A DNA stretch of 64,000 nt from Burkholderiales bacterium (lineage in GTDB: Bacteria > Pseudomonadota > Gammaproteobacteria > Burkholderiales > Burkholderiaceae_D), in assembly GCA_016200895.1 (NCBI GenBank), contig JACQDX010000130.1, positions 54,351 through 118,350 of the forward strand, written 5' to 3'. The position numbers and the translations under genes are program-made. The notes beneath the pieces were generated by a model that did no database searches, had not been told where the DNA came from, and was given only the letters and a program-made list of their open reading frames with translations. Below are positions 18,704 to 28,035 of the stretch, in pieces. Every line of letters starts with the position of its first letter. Position 1 is the stretch's first letter.

Positions 18704-18872
18704 AGGGGGGATATCCTGAACCGGACCACAGACGCAAGATCGCCGGGCCGCTGGTTTTTCAGTGCAAATGAATGAAGTCGCTATTTTAAAGGATTTACGC
18801 CTGCTCTTCCCGTGCTTTATGTGGATTTATGTACTACCCGGCTTGATTTATGTCTGATTCAGAAGGATTTTT

Positions 18873-19742
18873 CTAGATTTGCAGCTGGCCTTGTGCAATT
18901 TCTATCACTTTGCCACCTACCCGTATGCTTTTGTCTGCTGCCACATCCAAATAAAGCTGGCATGGCCGCCTGACTTGCGCACCTTGGGCAATGCGCATAC
19001 TGACCGGTAATTCACGCTCCTGATGCTGCCACCAGCCGCCCAGGTTGGCGCAGGCAGAACCTGTGCCCGGGTCTTCAGCAAAGCCACCGCCTTGCTTGGC
19101 AAAGAAATAACGCGCTGTTACTGCCAGGCGCTCATCGCCTGGCACTGGCTCATCAAAGGCAAATACATAGACAGACTTGCGCCCCAGACTATTGGCTGGC
19201 CAGACAGGCAACTTACTCACGTCTGGTATCGCACGCAACACCGCTTCACGCGAATTCAGGGGCAGCAGCATTTGTTCGCTACCGGTGTTGATCCATAGCG
19301 GCACAGAATGAATATCGCTTTCATCCAGCCCCAGCAGAGAAGCAGCCTGTGCAGCAGACAGGCCGCTAGCTTTAACCAGAGGCTCACCTTTATGCGGTGT
19401 GGTAAGCGTCCAAACACCATTTTCCAGTCGCAGGTCGACTTGCCCTGCCTTGCATTCCAGATTAACGTGGTGAGAATTAGTGACACTAGCAACCACCTGA
19501 GCCGTGCCCAGGCTGGGATGTCCGGCAAAAGGCATTTCAGTATCTGGCGTAAAAATACGCATTTTGGCAGTGGCAAAATCAGACTGGACGATAAATACAG
19601 TTTCAGACAAATTGAACTGCAGGGCCATCGCCTGCATTTGCTCGTCTGACATGCCAGTGGCATTTTCAAATACACAAAGCGGGTTACCACCGAGAGTTTC
19701 TTCGGCGAAGACATTCAATAAACGAAAAGCGTAGTTAGTCAT
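18873..19742 (-). CDS. PhzF family isomerase-like protein
   Basis: 289 residues with the diaminopimelate-epimerase-like double fold. Landmarks: RLLNVFAEETLGGNPLCVF at the start, LSETVFIV with the catalytic Glu, TPDTEMPFAGHPSLGTA and GFAEDPGTGSACANLG. PhzF isomerises an intermediate of phenazine synthesis, but most family members lie outside phenazine clusters, as here, and have unknown substrates. It is followed by nothing on its strand and preceded by xdhC 18 bp upstream. Confidence 0.88.
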   Translation of the reverse strand: MTNYAFRLLNVFAEETLGGNPLCVFENATGMSDEQMQAMALQFNLSETVFIVQSDFATAKMRIFTPDTEMPFAGHPSLGTAQVVASVTNSHHVNLECKAGQVDLRLENGVWTLTTPHKGEPLVKASGLSAAQAASLLGLDESDIHSVPLWINTGSEQMLLPLNSREAVLRAIPDVSKLPVWPANSLGRKSVYVFAFDEPVPGDERLAVTARYFFAKQGGGFAEDPGTGSACANLGGWWQHQERELPVSMRIAQGAQVRRPCQLYLDVAADKSIRVGGKVIEIAQGQLQI

Positions 19743-19760
19743 TATTCTTTCTTCAAAAAA

Positions 19761-20750
19761 TCAGGCAAGCGTGGATTTGGCATGGGCTACATTCACTTCG
19801 GCAGGTAGCAAGATACGATTTTTTACCGCCGTCAATTCAGCCAGTATCGAAATCGCAATCTCTGCCGGGGTCTTGCTGCCTATATATAAGCCTATGGGAC
19901 CGTGGAGTTTTGCCAATTGCTCGTCATTGAGGTCAAATTCCTTCAACCTCTCCCTACGCTTGGCATTATTAATGCGTGAGCCTATGGCACCGACATAAAA
20001 GGCATCTGACTTCAAGGCCTCCATCAGCGCCAGGTCGTCAAGTTTGGGGTCATGTGTCAGGGCGACCACGGCACTACGGCTATCCAATTGCATTTCCAGC
20101 ACCAGATCGTCGGGCATGGCATGGACAAGCTGCACACCCTCGACTTGCCAGCCGCTGCGGTATTCTTCACGCGGGTCGCAAACCGTAACCTGGTAATCCA
20201 TCCCAACAGCGATACTGGCCAGGAATCGCGACAATTGCCCTGCCCCTATGATGAGCAAGCGCCAGCGCGGGCCATGTACAGTCGTCAAGGCTTCATCAGT
20301 AATCTGTAATTGCTGACCCGGATCGGCTCTATCGAGCGTCACCTCCCCTGTATGCAAATCAAGGCGTCGCGCCAACAATTCATGTCTTTGCAGACCTTGC
20401 AATAAGGCATCCACCTTGCTGTGCGTTGATAAGGGCTCTATCGCCAGCTCTATCGTGCCGCCACAAGGCAGGCCAAAACGGTGCGCCTCATCTGCAGTTA
20501 TGCCATAGGTGACGATCTCTGGCAAATGACGCTGCATGCCTTCACGCTGCACTCTTTCTATCAAGTCGTCTTCTATGCAACCGCCAGAGACAGAACCTAC
20601 TACCTGTCCATTGCCTGCAATAGCCAGTGTCGCGCCTTCTGGTCTGGGACTGGAGCCCCAGGTCTTGATGACAGTGACCAGTTCGCAGGGTTGCCCTGCC
20701 TTGATCCAGGCGTCGCAGGTTTTGAGTACTTCGAGATCTATGCTATCCAT
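19761..20750 (-). CDS. XdhC/CoxI family protein
   Basis: 329 residues: an N-terminal XdhC/CoxI domain (TWGSSPRPEGATLAI, GSVSGGCIEDDLIERV) with a conserved Cys, and a C-terminal Rossmann domain (LLIIGAGQLSRFLASIA; ALTHDPKLDDLALMEAL; YVGAIGSR). Family members bind molybdenum cofactor and help sulfurate or insert it into xanthine dehydrogenase-type enzymes. No molybdoenzyme gene is next to it here, so its client must be encoded elsewhere. It shares a run with the phzF-like gene. Confidence 0.88.
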   Translation of the reverse strand: MDSIDLEVLKTCDAWIKAGQPCELVTVIKTWGSSPRPEGATLAIAGNGQVVGSVSGGCIEDDLIERVQREGMQRHLPEIVTYGITADEAHRFGLPCGGTIELAIEPLSTHSKVDALLQGLQRHELLARRLDLHTGEVTLDRADPGQQLQITDEALTTVHGPRWRLLIIGAGQLSRFLASIAVGMDYQVTVCDPREEYRSGWQVEGVQLVHAMPDDLVLEMQLDSRSAVVALTHDPKLDDLALMEALKSDAFYVGAIGSRINNAKRRERLKEFDLNDEQLAKLHGPIGLYIGSKTPAEIAISILAELTAVKNRILLPAEVNVAHAKSTLA

Positions 20751-20821
20751 TGCTTCCTATGATCTTGTTTATCCAGATATGAGCTGACTTGACTATCATT
20801 CATTTTCGCATGTTTTTGACT

Positions 20822-20851
20822 TTGACCTTCCCCATAGAAATTATCTATACA
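20822..20851 (+). promoter_or_regulatory. Sigma-70-like promoter of the POT transporter
   Basis: TTGACC at 20822-20827 and TATACA at 20846-20851, spacer 18. A start near 20858 lies downstream of the first in-frame ATG (20789), which supports the later TTG as the translation start. Confidence 0.5.
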
Positions 20852-20917
20852 AATTGTCTTATTTCCAGTATTTCTTTGCATTACAATGCCTGCCAGACCA
20901 CCACTCTGGAGACCACC

Positions 20918-22426
20918 TTGTCCACAATCAAACAAAGATTGGCCGCCGTACCCGAAGGCGCAGGCGCACTGTTTTTCATACAAATTTTTGCCACCCTGGG
21001 TTTTGCTGTCCTGTATTCCACCCTGGTGCTATATGCCACCAAGAAGCTGGGCTTCACCGTTAAAGATGCCACAGCCATCATGGGCGTGTTTGGTGCATTC
21101 AATTATGGTTTGCATTTGTTTGGTGGTTATCTTGCCGGACGTTTTATCAGTAACCGCAACCTGTTTGTTGGCGGCATGATCCTGCAAGTCATAGGCTGTG
21201 CGACTATTTCCACAGGTACTTCAGCAACTATGTACTGGGGCCAGGCTTTCTTCCTGACCGGCAGTGGCTTGAACGTCACCTGCCTGAACCTGATGCTGAC
21301 GCAACGCTTCAAGCCTGAGGACAATCGCCGTGAAAGCGCCTTCCTGTGGAATTATGCAGGCATGAACCTGGGATTTTTCATTGGCTTCACCGCCGCCGGT
21401 TATTACCAGTTGCAAGAGGACTATGCCAGCCTGTTCATCTTCGCCACCATAGGCAATTTCATGGCCATCGTGCTGGCAGCAGTCAACTGGCGCAGGTTAT
21501 GTGACTTGAACACGACACTGCTGGATGCCACAGCAAACCAGTTCCGCTGGCGTTTTCTGGTCGGCCTGGCGGTGATGGCTGGTTTGGTGCCACTGGTTGA
21601 ATTCATGCTGCACCGCGCAGAAATGACGGGCAACCTGGTCATGGTCATCAGTGTCGCGATCGCTGCCATTTTTATCTTCCTGACCGTCATTCACAAAGAA
21701 CGCCGCGAGCGCAATAACATGACGGCCTATGTCTTGCTGACGGTAGGCTCACTGGTATTCTGGACGCTCTATCAGATGGCCCCGATGGGCCTCCAATTGT
21801 TTGCCGTCAACAATGTGGACCGCATGGTCTGGGGTTATGAAGTGGCGCCGCAATGGATACAAAATATCAACAGCTTTGTCATCATGTTTGGCGGCCCATT
21901 GATGGCGATGCTTTTCGACAAGTTGCGCGCCAAAGGCTGGAATATCGATATTCCGCGCCAGTTCTCTGCTGCACTGGTCATCATCGGCCTGGGTTTCCTT
22001 GTTCTGCCCATAGGCATAGCTACCGCTGCCGGTAATGGCCTGGTGGCTTTTAAATGGATCTTCATCAGCTACATCCTGCAAAGTATTGCTGAATTACTGA
22101 TTTCGCCTATCGGTTACGCCATGATAGGTAAGCTGGCACCACGCCAGTACCAGGGCGTGATGATGGGTACCTGGATGCTGGTGACTGGAACAGCCTCTAT
22201 TTTGGCCAGTAATTTCTCAGGTTTGATACCTGAGGCGACTGAAGGCTTGGCGTCTTCCACCAATCCAACCTATAACTACATCTTCTCTTTGCTGGGCTGG
22301 GGTAGTGTTGGGGTCGGTGTCGTGCTCATCATCCTGATACCTGTCTTGCGCAAACTGATTACGGACGGGCCTGCCAAGGCAACTCCGGCAGTAACAAACC
22401 CAGTTGCACAAGCTGAACCTGCATAA
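20918..22426 (+). CDS. Proton-dependent oligopeptide transporter (POT/PTR family)
   Basis: 502 residues using the TTG at 20918, chosen because CTGGAG lies 6 bases upstream, the predicted promoter starts after the earlier ATG, and the protein then begins STIKQRLAAVPEGAGALFFIQ as POT proteins do. About 12-14 membrane helices. Visible: LFFIQIFATLGFAVLYSTLVLY in helix 1 and GLNVTCLNLMLTQRF. The full ExxERF motif of classical POT proteins is not seen in helix 1 (FATLGF instead of the ERF version), so proton coupling or substrate range may differ. It imports small peptides. It ends at a terminator shared with the convergent exonuclease. Confidence 0.85.
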   Translation: MSTIKQRLAAVPEGAGALFFIQIFATLGFAVLYSTLVLYATKKLGFTVKDATAIMGVFGAFNYGLHLFGGYLAGRFISNRNLFVGGMILQVIGCATISTGTSATMYWGQAFFLTGSGLNVTCLNLMLTQRFKPEDNRRESAFLWNYAGMNLGFFIGFTAAGYYQLQEDYASLFIFATIGNFMAIVLAAVNWRRLCDLNTTLLDATANQFRWRFLVGLAVMAGLVPLVEFMLHRAEMTGNLVMVISVAIAAIFIFLTVIHKERRERNNMTAYVLLTVGSLVFWTLYQMAPMGLQLFAVNNVDRMVWGYEVAPQWIQNINSFVIMFGGPLMAMLFDKLRAKGWNIDIPRQFSAALVIIGLGFLVLPIGIATAAGNGLVAFKWIFISYILQSIAELLISPIGYAMIGKLAPRQYQGVMMGTWMLVTGTASILASNFSGLIPEATEGLASSTNPTYNYIFSLLGWGSVGVGVVLIILIPVLRKLITDGPAKATPAVTNPVAQAEPA

Positions 22427-22445
22427 CAAGAAAAGCAACAGCGAG

Positions 22446-22476
22446 GCGGGCACGATAAACTGTGCCTGCTTTTTTT
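22446..22476 (+). terminator. Intrinsic terminator after the POT gene
   Basis: 8-bp GC-rich stem (22446-22453 with 22462-22469, one G-U) followed by seven T. It lies at the convergent junction with the exonuclease gene. Confidence 0.88.
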
Positions 22477-23338
22477 ATTCCTTGATGGGAGTAAAACGCA
22501 TAACCTCTGCGCCATTGATTTGCAACATTTCAAAAAAGACAGCCCTGGGTCTGGTCCAGATGGAACCATCATGCGAGCGATAAACAATGACGGGGCTTAA
22601 GTCAGATTCTTGCGTAGCCTCACACACCAGTTCATAAATCCCGCCTTTGTAGTGGCGAAAGCGTTGCACACCCTTGGTCTTTATCAAGGGCACGGGCGCA
22701 GCATCAGCCGCAATCTCAGCCGCTCTGTGTTTTTTCAAAAATGCTGGCACCTTTAGCGCTGCCAGCTTGTTAATGTCCTGCAGCAGGCGCGGATCTATCG
22801 CAGTGTAGCCATAACGCTGCCCCAGTTCACCGGCAATACGCAGCATCAGCGCAGATGCGACTTCTGCATCCGCTTCTGCCCTGTGGGCAGAACCTTTGAA
22901 ACGTATGCCCATGGATGCCGCCAATGGCCCCAATGAATAAGTGCTCAAACCAGGAAAAACCCTGCGCGCCAGCTTGACTGAGCAAATCACGCCATCGTGA
23001 GCAGGCCATAAGCCCAGCCTGTCACTCTCGGCCAATAAGAATTTTTCATCAAAACTGGCGTTGTGCGCTGCCAATGCATCAGTGCCGATAAACTCCACCA
23101 ATTCAGGCAACACCTCGGACGCTGGTGGTGCCCTGTCCACCATGGATTGGGTAATGCCAGTCAATTCAGTAATAAAGTAAGGGATACGCACATTGCAATT
23201 GATGAGGCTGACATAGCGGTCGACTATTTCACCGCCGACGATGCGCAAGGCTGCCACTTCGGTAACGCGCCCTCCCTGGTCTGGTGACATGCCGGAAGTT
23301 TCAAAGTCAATCATAACTACAGGTTTTTCAAACATCAT
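22475..23338 (-). CDS. DEDDh 3'-5' exonuclease fused to a DUF1653-like domain
   Basis: 287 residues. The DnaQ-like exonuclease domain (6-175) has its catalytic set: Asp11 and Glu13 (MIDFETSG), Asp97 (HNASFD) and His152/Asp157 (HRAEADA). A linker follows, then residues 226-287 (RFRHYKGGIYELVCEAT, VVYR-like VIVYRSHDG, WTRPRAVFFE) match the small DUF1653 fold normally found as a stand-alone protein. The exonuclease part resembles PolC/DNA-polymerase-III-epsilon-like proteins outside the replisome. The fused domain may bind a nucleic acid or nucleotide, but its function is not known. Confidence 0.85.
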   Translation of the reverse strand: MMFEKPVVMIDFETSGMSPDQGGRVTEVAALRIVGGEIVDRYVSLINCNVRIPYFITELTGITQSMVDRAPPASEVLPELVEFIGTDALAAHNASFDEKFLLAESDRLGLWPAHDGVICSVKLARRVFPGLSTYSLGPLAASMGIRFKGSAHRAEADAEVASALMLRIAGELGQRYGYTAIDPRLLQDINKLAALKVPAFLKKHRAAEIAADAAPVPLIKTKGVQRFRHYKGGIYELVCEATQESDLSPVIVYRSHDGSIWTRPRAVFFEMLQINGAEVMRFTPIKE

Positions 23339-23565
23339 ATTTTTTCACTAGCGGGAACTTATGAAGAGCAATACAATCTATTCATATCTTGCGTCAATAA
23401 AAATTTGTGGCGCTGTATAACTTTATCTTCATTTATTATTCACTTTCAACCCTCAGGACTCGGGTAAATGTACTTGCAAACTGCAGCGTCACTAGTAACA
23501 CCGTGGTGCAACCAGGCTTTTCAGCACTGGCGACGTAGCTTTGCGCATGCCCCAAGCCCCATTAA

Positions 23566-23592
23566 GTTCGACTAGCTCGACTAGTTCGACTA
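23566..23592. repeat. Three 9-bp tandem repeats in an otherwise featureless gap
   Basis: Units G(T/C)TCGACTA at 23566-23574, 23575-23583 and 23584-23592. The whole 23339-23789 gap between the exonuclease and the MFS gene holds no credible gene; apart from these repeats I see nothing certain in it. They could be a regulator site array or a slippage product. Confidence 0.6.
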
Positions 23593-23789
23593 ATCTGCGC
23601 TATTTGCCAGATGCCCCGATGATACGGTAGTAATCGCTGACCCAGTTTGTTCAGCCATACCAGGCATTACTTATCATCCATCTTTGCTTTTTTTGCTACA
23701 TCCTGGTTGCGCAATAGACGCCCAGACCTGTGTCCTGCTATTCATCTCATCAAGAATAAAGACATGGGCAAATTATTGTATTGCTCATC

Positions 23790-25079
23790 ATGAAAAATAA
23801 AATTTTAGGCATATTTTCACTCCCGGAACGGGATTTATTACGCGATCTTGTCTACAGGCGCTTGTGGACGTCGATACTGATCAGCTCTTTTGGTGCCCAG
23901 GTGACCATGCTGGCACTGCCACTGACAGCAGCAATCTTGCTGCATGCCAGTGCTACCCAGATGGGGATGCTGACTTTTATGGAAATCCTGCCCTTTGTCT
24001 TGCTGTCGCTACCCTCTGGCGTCTGGCTGGACAGGGTGCGCAAATTGCCAGTGTATGTCGTTGGCGAAATTATGATTTCCATATCGGTTGCCAGTGTGCC
24101 CGTGGCCTGGTGGCTGGGTTATCTGAACATGACCTGGTTATATATAGTTGGTTTCATGATAGGCGTGGTCAATACCACGGCAGGTACGGCTTCGCAAATT
24201 GTCCTGACACAGATCGTGCCACGTGATCGTTTGGTGGAAGCGCATGCAAAAAATGCCCTGGCAACCTCAGGGGCTGAAGTTGCGGGGCCTGCCACTGCCG
24301 GCGCACTGATCAAACTACTTGGAGCTCCAATCGCCTTGCTGGCTGATGCCATTCTCTTGCTGACATCAGCCGTGATCTTGCGCGGCATTCAGGTCAATGA
24401 AGTTAGGGAGCCACGTGCAGACGCGCATTTCTGGCGTGATTTAAAGGCGGGGCTGTCCTTTGTCGCCAATAAACCGCTGTTGATTGCGCTGGCGCTGACT
24501 GTTGGTGGCTGGCAGCTTTGCTATAACGCTGCGCTGGTCGTGCAAATCCTGTTTGCTACGCGTGAACTGGGCTTGTCTGAACAGTCAGTTGGCCTTAGCT
24601 ATATGGGCATGGGCGTGGGCACCATTATCGCCAGCGTATATGGCAGCCGTATCAGCCGCAACATCGGACCTGGCCCTTGCATGGTATTGGGCGTTGCTGT
24701 CTGCGGACTTGGCTGGGGCTTGCTGGCTTTGGCTCCAACTAACAACTGGGGCATCGCAGCATTCGGCTTCATGCTGATGTGTTTCTCCATAGGCGGTGTG
24801 CTGATCTTCATTAACTTCCTGGCCTTGCGCCAGGCAGTCACACCAGAAGCCATGCTGGGTCGCATGACCAGTACCATGCGCTGGTTGATCTTGATACCAG
24901 CAGGGCCTGGAGCCTTGATCGGCGGCTGGCTGGGTGAGCATATGGGTTTGCGTTACGCCCTGGGTTTTGCCGGTGTGGCAGCCCTGTTGCTGGCAATGCT
25001 CGCTGCAAAAAACCCTATTATTCGTGGCATAACTGTCTTGCCGCGCCTGAGCAAGCAGGAGGAGATGCAACAAGTTTAA
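23790..25079 (+). CDS. MFS transporter (enterobactin exporter EntS/NRE-like)
   Basis: 429 residues from the ATG at 23790. About 12 helices. Features of the NRE/EntS-like branch: LVYRRLWTSILISSFGAQVTMLALPL in helix 1, LPSGVWLDRVRKLPVYVVGE in the loop 2-3 motif, and NTTAGTASQIVLTQIVPRDRLVEAHAKN. These pumps export small molecules such as siderophores or drugs. There are no siderophore genes nearby, so the substrate is unknown. It stands alone after a 450-bp gap. Confidence 0.87.
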   Translation: MKNKILGIFSLPERDLLRDLVYRRLWTSILISSFGAQVTMLALPLTAAILLHASATQMGMLTFMEILPFVLLSLPSGVWLDRVRKLPVYVVGEIMISISVASVPVAWWLGYLNMTWLYIVGFMIGVVNTTAGTASQIVLTQIVPRDRLVEAHAKNALATSGAEVAGPATAGALIKLLGAPIALLADAILLLTSAVILRGIQVNEVREPRADAHFWRDLKAGLSFVANKPLLIALALTVGGWQLCYNAALVVQILFATRELGLSEQSVGLSYMGMGVGTIIASVYGSRISRNIGPGPCMVLGVAVCGLGWGLLALAPTNNWGIAAFGFMLMCFSIGGVLIFINFLALRQAVTPEAMLGRMTSTMRWLILIPAGPGALIGGWLGEHMGLRYALGFAGVAALLLAMLAAKNPIIRGITVLPRLSKQEEMQQV

Positions 25080-25143
25080 GGATGGCATTGCAAATAGGCT
25101 GAAAAAAGCGTGATAATGCGCGAATATTTATGTTTTTTTAGCT

Positions 25144-25170
25144 ATCCCCCACAGGAGACCAGAGGGGGAT
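25144..25170 (+). terminator. Hairpin downstream of the MFS gene
   Basis: Perfect 7-bp G/C-rich arms 25144-25150 and 25164-25170 followed by an AT-rich tract. It may end the MFS transcript or sit in the OPT leader; the U tract is interrupted. Confidence 0.4.
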
Positions 25171-25237
25171 TATTTATTCGCCACGCTGAAATAGATCACC
25201 CTCTTTTTCGGCCTTTTTGACAACAATAGGTAGACCA

Positions 25238-27508
25238 ATGCCAACAGAAATGTCAACACCTGCTGCCAAGCCGGGCGCAGGGTTCAAGCCCTACATCCCT
25301 GCCTCAGCCCATCTCCCCGAAATGACCGCAAGAGCCCTGATCATGGGTGTATTGCTTGGTATGGTTTTCGGTGCATCTTCCTTGTATCTGGTACTCAAGG
25401 TCGGCTTGACCGTCAGTGCCTCGATACCGGTAGCGGTGATTGCCATCACCCTGTTTCGCCTCGGTAATAAGCTGGGCGCGAAAGATGCGACCATCCTGGA
25501 GAACAGTATCACCCAGACCGCGGGCTCTGCTGGTGAATCCCTGGCCTTTGGCCTCGGTGTGACCATGCCAGCTATCCTGATCCTGGGTTTTGACCTGGAA
25601 ATCTCCCGCGTCATGCTGGTTGGTTGCCTGGGTGGCTTGCTGGGCATTTTGCTCATGATCCCCATGCGCAGAACCATGATCGTGGAAAAGCACGATGAGC
25701 TGAAATATCCTGAAGGCACGGCCTGTGCCGAGGTCTTGAAAGCAGCCGCAACTGACTCTTCCCGCGAAGCAGCCGGTGAAACAAATAATCCAAATGCAGC
25801 GGATGATGCCAGCAAGCGTGCGGCGATTATCTTTGGTGGCTTTGGCATAGGTCTGCTGTACAAGATCGCCAACGTCGCTTTGAAGGGTTGGAAAGATACG
25901 CCAGAAGTCGTATTCGGTGCCCCTCTGAAAGGTGGTTCGCTGGGTGCAGAAGTATCCCCTGAGTTGCTGGGCGTAGGCTATATCATCGGCCCGCGCATTG
26001 CTTCCGTCATGGCTGCCGGCGGTGTTATGTCTTACCTCTTGCTGATACCGATGATCAAATTCTTTGGCGACGCATTGAGTGTGCCACTGGCTCCCGGAAC
26101 CAAGCTCATCAGTGAAATGAGTTCGCATGATGTACGCGGCGCCTATATCTTGTACATCGGCGCAGGTGCGGTTGCTGCCGGTGGCCTGATCAGCCTGATG
26201 CGCGCCATGCCTACTATCTGGCGTAGCTTGTCAGCTGGTTTATCCGGTCTGGGCAAAGGTGCTGCAACAGCTACTGCACCACTGCGTACTGATCAGGACA
26301 TCCCCATGAAATGGGTCGTCATTGGTGCGCTGGCCATTATCGCCATCATCACTTTTGCGACGCCGCTGCACATGAATTTCCTGGGTGCCTTGTTGATCCT
26401 TGTATTCGGCTTCCTGTTTGCTACGGTCTCTTCCCGCTTGACTGGTGAGATTGGCTCTTCTTCCAACCCTATCTCTGGCATGACGGTAGCAACCCTGCTG
26501 TTCACTTGCCTGATCTTCCTGATCATGGGCTGGACTGGTGGTCAGTACTATGTCACGGCCCTGTCTGTCGGTGCGATTGTCTGTATCGCTTCCAGCAATG
26601 CCGGCACCACCTCGCAGGATTTGAAAACCGGTTACATCGTCGGTTCTACCCCACGTTTGCAACAGTATGCGATTCTGGCAGGTGCCTTGTCTTCTGCCCT
26701 GATTCTTGGCCCTATCCTGTTGAAGTTGAATGATTCTGGCACTGTTTATGTCCCAGCAGCGCAGGTTGCACCTGAGCTGCAAACAGATGCATCAAAACTC
26801 ACCGACACTGCACAATTGCAAGGCCCACAAGCTGACACAGATAAAGGCACGTACAAGGTCTGGCACAAGAATGACAATGTTGGCGGTCCTGCTGGCAAAT
26901 ACTTTGTCGACAATGCCGGCAAGGCCGTTTATCTGGTTGATCCGGGTATCAATGGTGCTTACAACAAGCGCCCTGATGGTACTGAAGTCAAGAAATACGA
27001 TGCGCCTAAAGCCGTGCTGATGTCTTACATCATCAAGGGTATCCTGGACCGGCAACTGCCCTGGACCCTGGTCTTGTTTGGCGTGATGATTGCGCTGGTA
27101 CTGGAAATGGCAGGCATACCATCGCTGGCATTTGCAGTCGGCGTGTATTTGCCATTGTCATCCTCTGCCCCGCTGTTTGTCGGCGGCATGATACGCTGGG
27201 CGGTAGACCGCCGTAACAACAAGCTGGAACACAACAAGCATCTCAGCGAAGAAGAGAAACAGGCAGCGGGCGACCGCAGCTCTGGTGTCTTGCTGTCATC
27301 TGGCTATATCGCCGGTGGTGCGCTGGCTGGCATTGTGATTGCATTCACCGCTGGCATCCTGACAGATTTCGACAAGAAAATTGGCGACTGGGCGATGGTA
27401 AACAATCCGTTCTTTGAAGGCGCCAATGCCAATGCCTTGTCCATGATCCCTTATCTTCTGATTATTGTTGCGCTATACTGGGTGGCAAGGGAAAAGAAAA
27501 CTTCCTGA
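25238..27508 (+). CDS. OPT family oligopeptide transporter
   Basis: 756 residues from the ATG at 25238 (AGG upstream). About 15-16 hydrophobic helices. OPT-family landmarks: YIPASAHLPEMTARALIMGVLLG at the N-terminus, NSITQTAGSAGESLAFG, KYPEGTACAEVLKA and SSNAGTTSQDLKTGY. Bacterial members import peptides or metal chelates by proton symport. There is a hydrophilic insert of about 110 residues between helices near residues 505-615. It is a single-gene unit ending in a strong terminator. Confidence 0.92.
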   Translation: MPTEMSTPAAKPGAGFKPYIPASAHLPEMTARALIMGVLLGMVFGASSLYLVLKVGLTVSASIPVAVIAITLFRLGNKLGAKDATILENSITQTAGSAGESLAFGLGVTMPAILILGFDLEISRVMLVGCLGGLLGILLMIPMRRTMIVEKHDELKYPEGTACAEVLKAAATDSSREAAGETNNPNAADDASKRAAIIFGGFGIGLLYKIANVALKGWKDTPEVVFGAPLKGGSLGAEVSPELLGVGYIIGPRIASVMAAGGVMSYLLLIPMIKFFGDALSVPLAPGTKLISEMSSHDVRGAYILYIGAGAVAAGGLISLMRAMPTIWRSLSAGLSGLGKGAATATAPLRTDQDIPMKWVVIGALAIIAIITFATPLHMNFLGALLILVFGFLFATVSSRLTGEIGSSSNPISGMTVATLLFTCLIFLIMGWTGGQYYVTALSVGAIVCIASSNAGTTSQDLKTGYIVGSTPRLQQYAILAGALSSALILGPILLKLNDSGTVYVPAAQVAPELQTDASKLTDTAQLQGPQADTDKGTYKVWHKNDNVGGPAGKYFVDNAGKAVYLVDPGINGAYNKRPDGTEVKKYDAPKAVLMSYIIKGILDRQLPWTLVLFGVMIALVLEMAGIPSLAFAVGVYLPLSSSAPLFVGGMIRWAVDRRNNKLEHNKHLSEEEKQAAGDRSSGVLLSSGYIAGGALAGIVIAFTAGILTDFDKKIGDWAMVNNPFFEGANANALSMIPYLLIIVALYWVAREKKTS

Positions 27509-27582
27509 ACCCCATGCAATATGCCGGTGACGAATGATAGAGCATTGAGTTTTTAAAAAATGCCACTGACACTTCAGATGTG

Positions 27583-27619
27583 AAAGGCTTGATTGTTAAG
27601 CACAATCAAGCCTTTTTAT
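27583..27619 (+). terminator. Intrinsic terminator downstream of the OPT gene
   Basis: Long stem of about 14 bp (27583-27596 with 27602-27615), 5-base loop, T run. It lies just before the small gene at 27683. Confidence 0.88.
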
Positions 27620-27682
27620 TTTGCCTGCTGCAGAATGACAGAGACCAAGTACAATATCCGAAATAATTTATCGGAAATAACC

Positions 27683-27952
27683 ATGTCTGCACCCCAAGCC
27701 GCTGTCGATTGCAAGAACCAACCTGTCGTCGTGGGCGATATCGTCCGCGTGGTCAATCTCGACAAAAGATTTATCAAGAGTTTCCCTGAAGATGAACGTA
27801 TCCTCATCGAATCTATGATAGGTCAGTTTTTTAAAGTTATCGCCATGGATGAAGAAGGCGCTCCCTGTGTAGTGCGCGAATGGCATGACGAGCATGGCAT
27901 CATGCAAACCCATGTGATTGCACTAGATGCAGAAGATATGGAAAAGATTTAA
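27683..27952 (+). CDS. Small hypothetical protein
   Basis: 89 residues from the ATG at 27683; a longer frame to 27593 would run through the upstream terminator. It is acidic, soluble, with no signal peptide or membrane segment. The middle reads VVVGDIVRVVNLDKRFIKS, FPEDERILIESMIGQFFKV, then VVREWHDEHG, which looks like a small beta-barrel (SH3-like) of the kind that follows a GD-xV-RV strand. I do not recognise the family. It is flanked by terminators on both sides, so it is expressed alone. Confidence 0.7.
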   Translation: MSAPQAAVDCKNQPVVVGDIVRVVNLDKRFIKSFPEDERILIESMIGQFFKVIAMDEEGAPCVVREWHDEHGIMQTHVIALDAEDMEKI

Positions 27953-27970
27953 AGAATATGACGCATAAAC

Positions 27971-27996
27971 AAAAAGCAGCCTTGGCTGCTTTTTGT
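27971..27996. terminator. Bidirectional terminator before flgL
   Basis: Perfect 11-bp stem (27971-27981 with 27984-27994) with A run on the left and T run on the right. It closes both the small gene (plus) and the flgK-flgL transcript (minus). Confidence 0.88.
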
Positions 27997-28035
27997 TTAT
28001 TTAACTTGAACTACCTAATATCATCCAATCAACTA

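Noticed and set aside
18704..18872. Possible FMN riboswitch upstream of ribBA
   Set aside because: None of the conserved RFN-element blocks (AGGG-C-GGGG, CCGAC-AGU) can be found on the minus strand of this gap.
19761..20750. XdhC as part of a xanthine dehydrogenase operon
   Set aside because: No molybdoenzyme large or small subunit genes flank it; neighbours are phzF-like and a peptide transporter.
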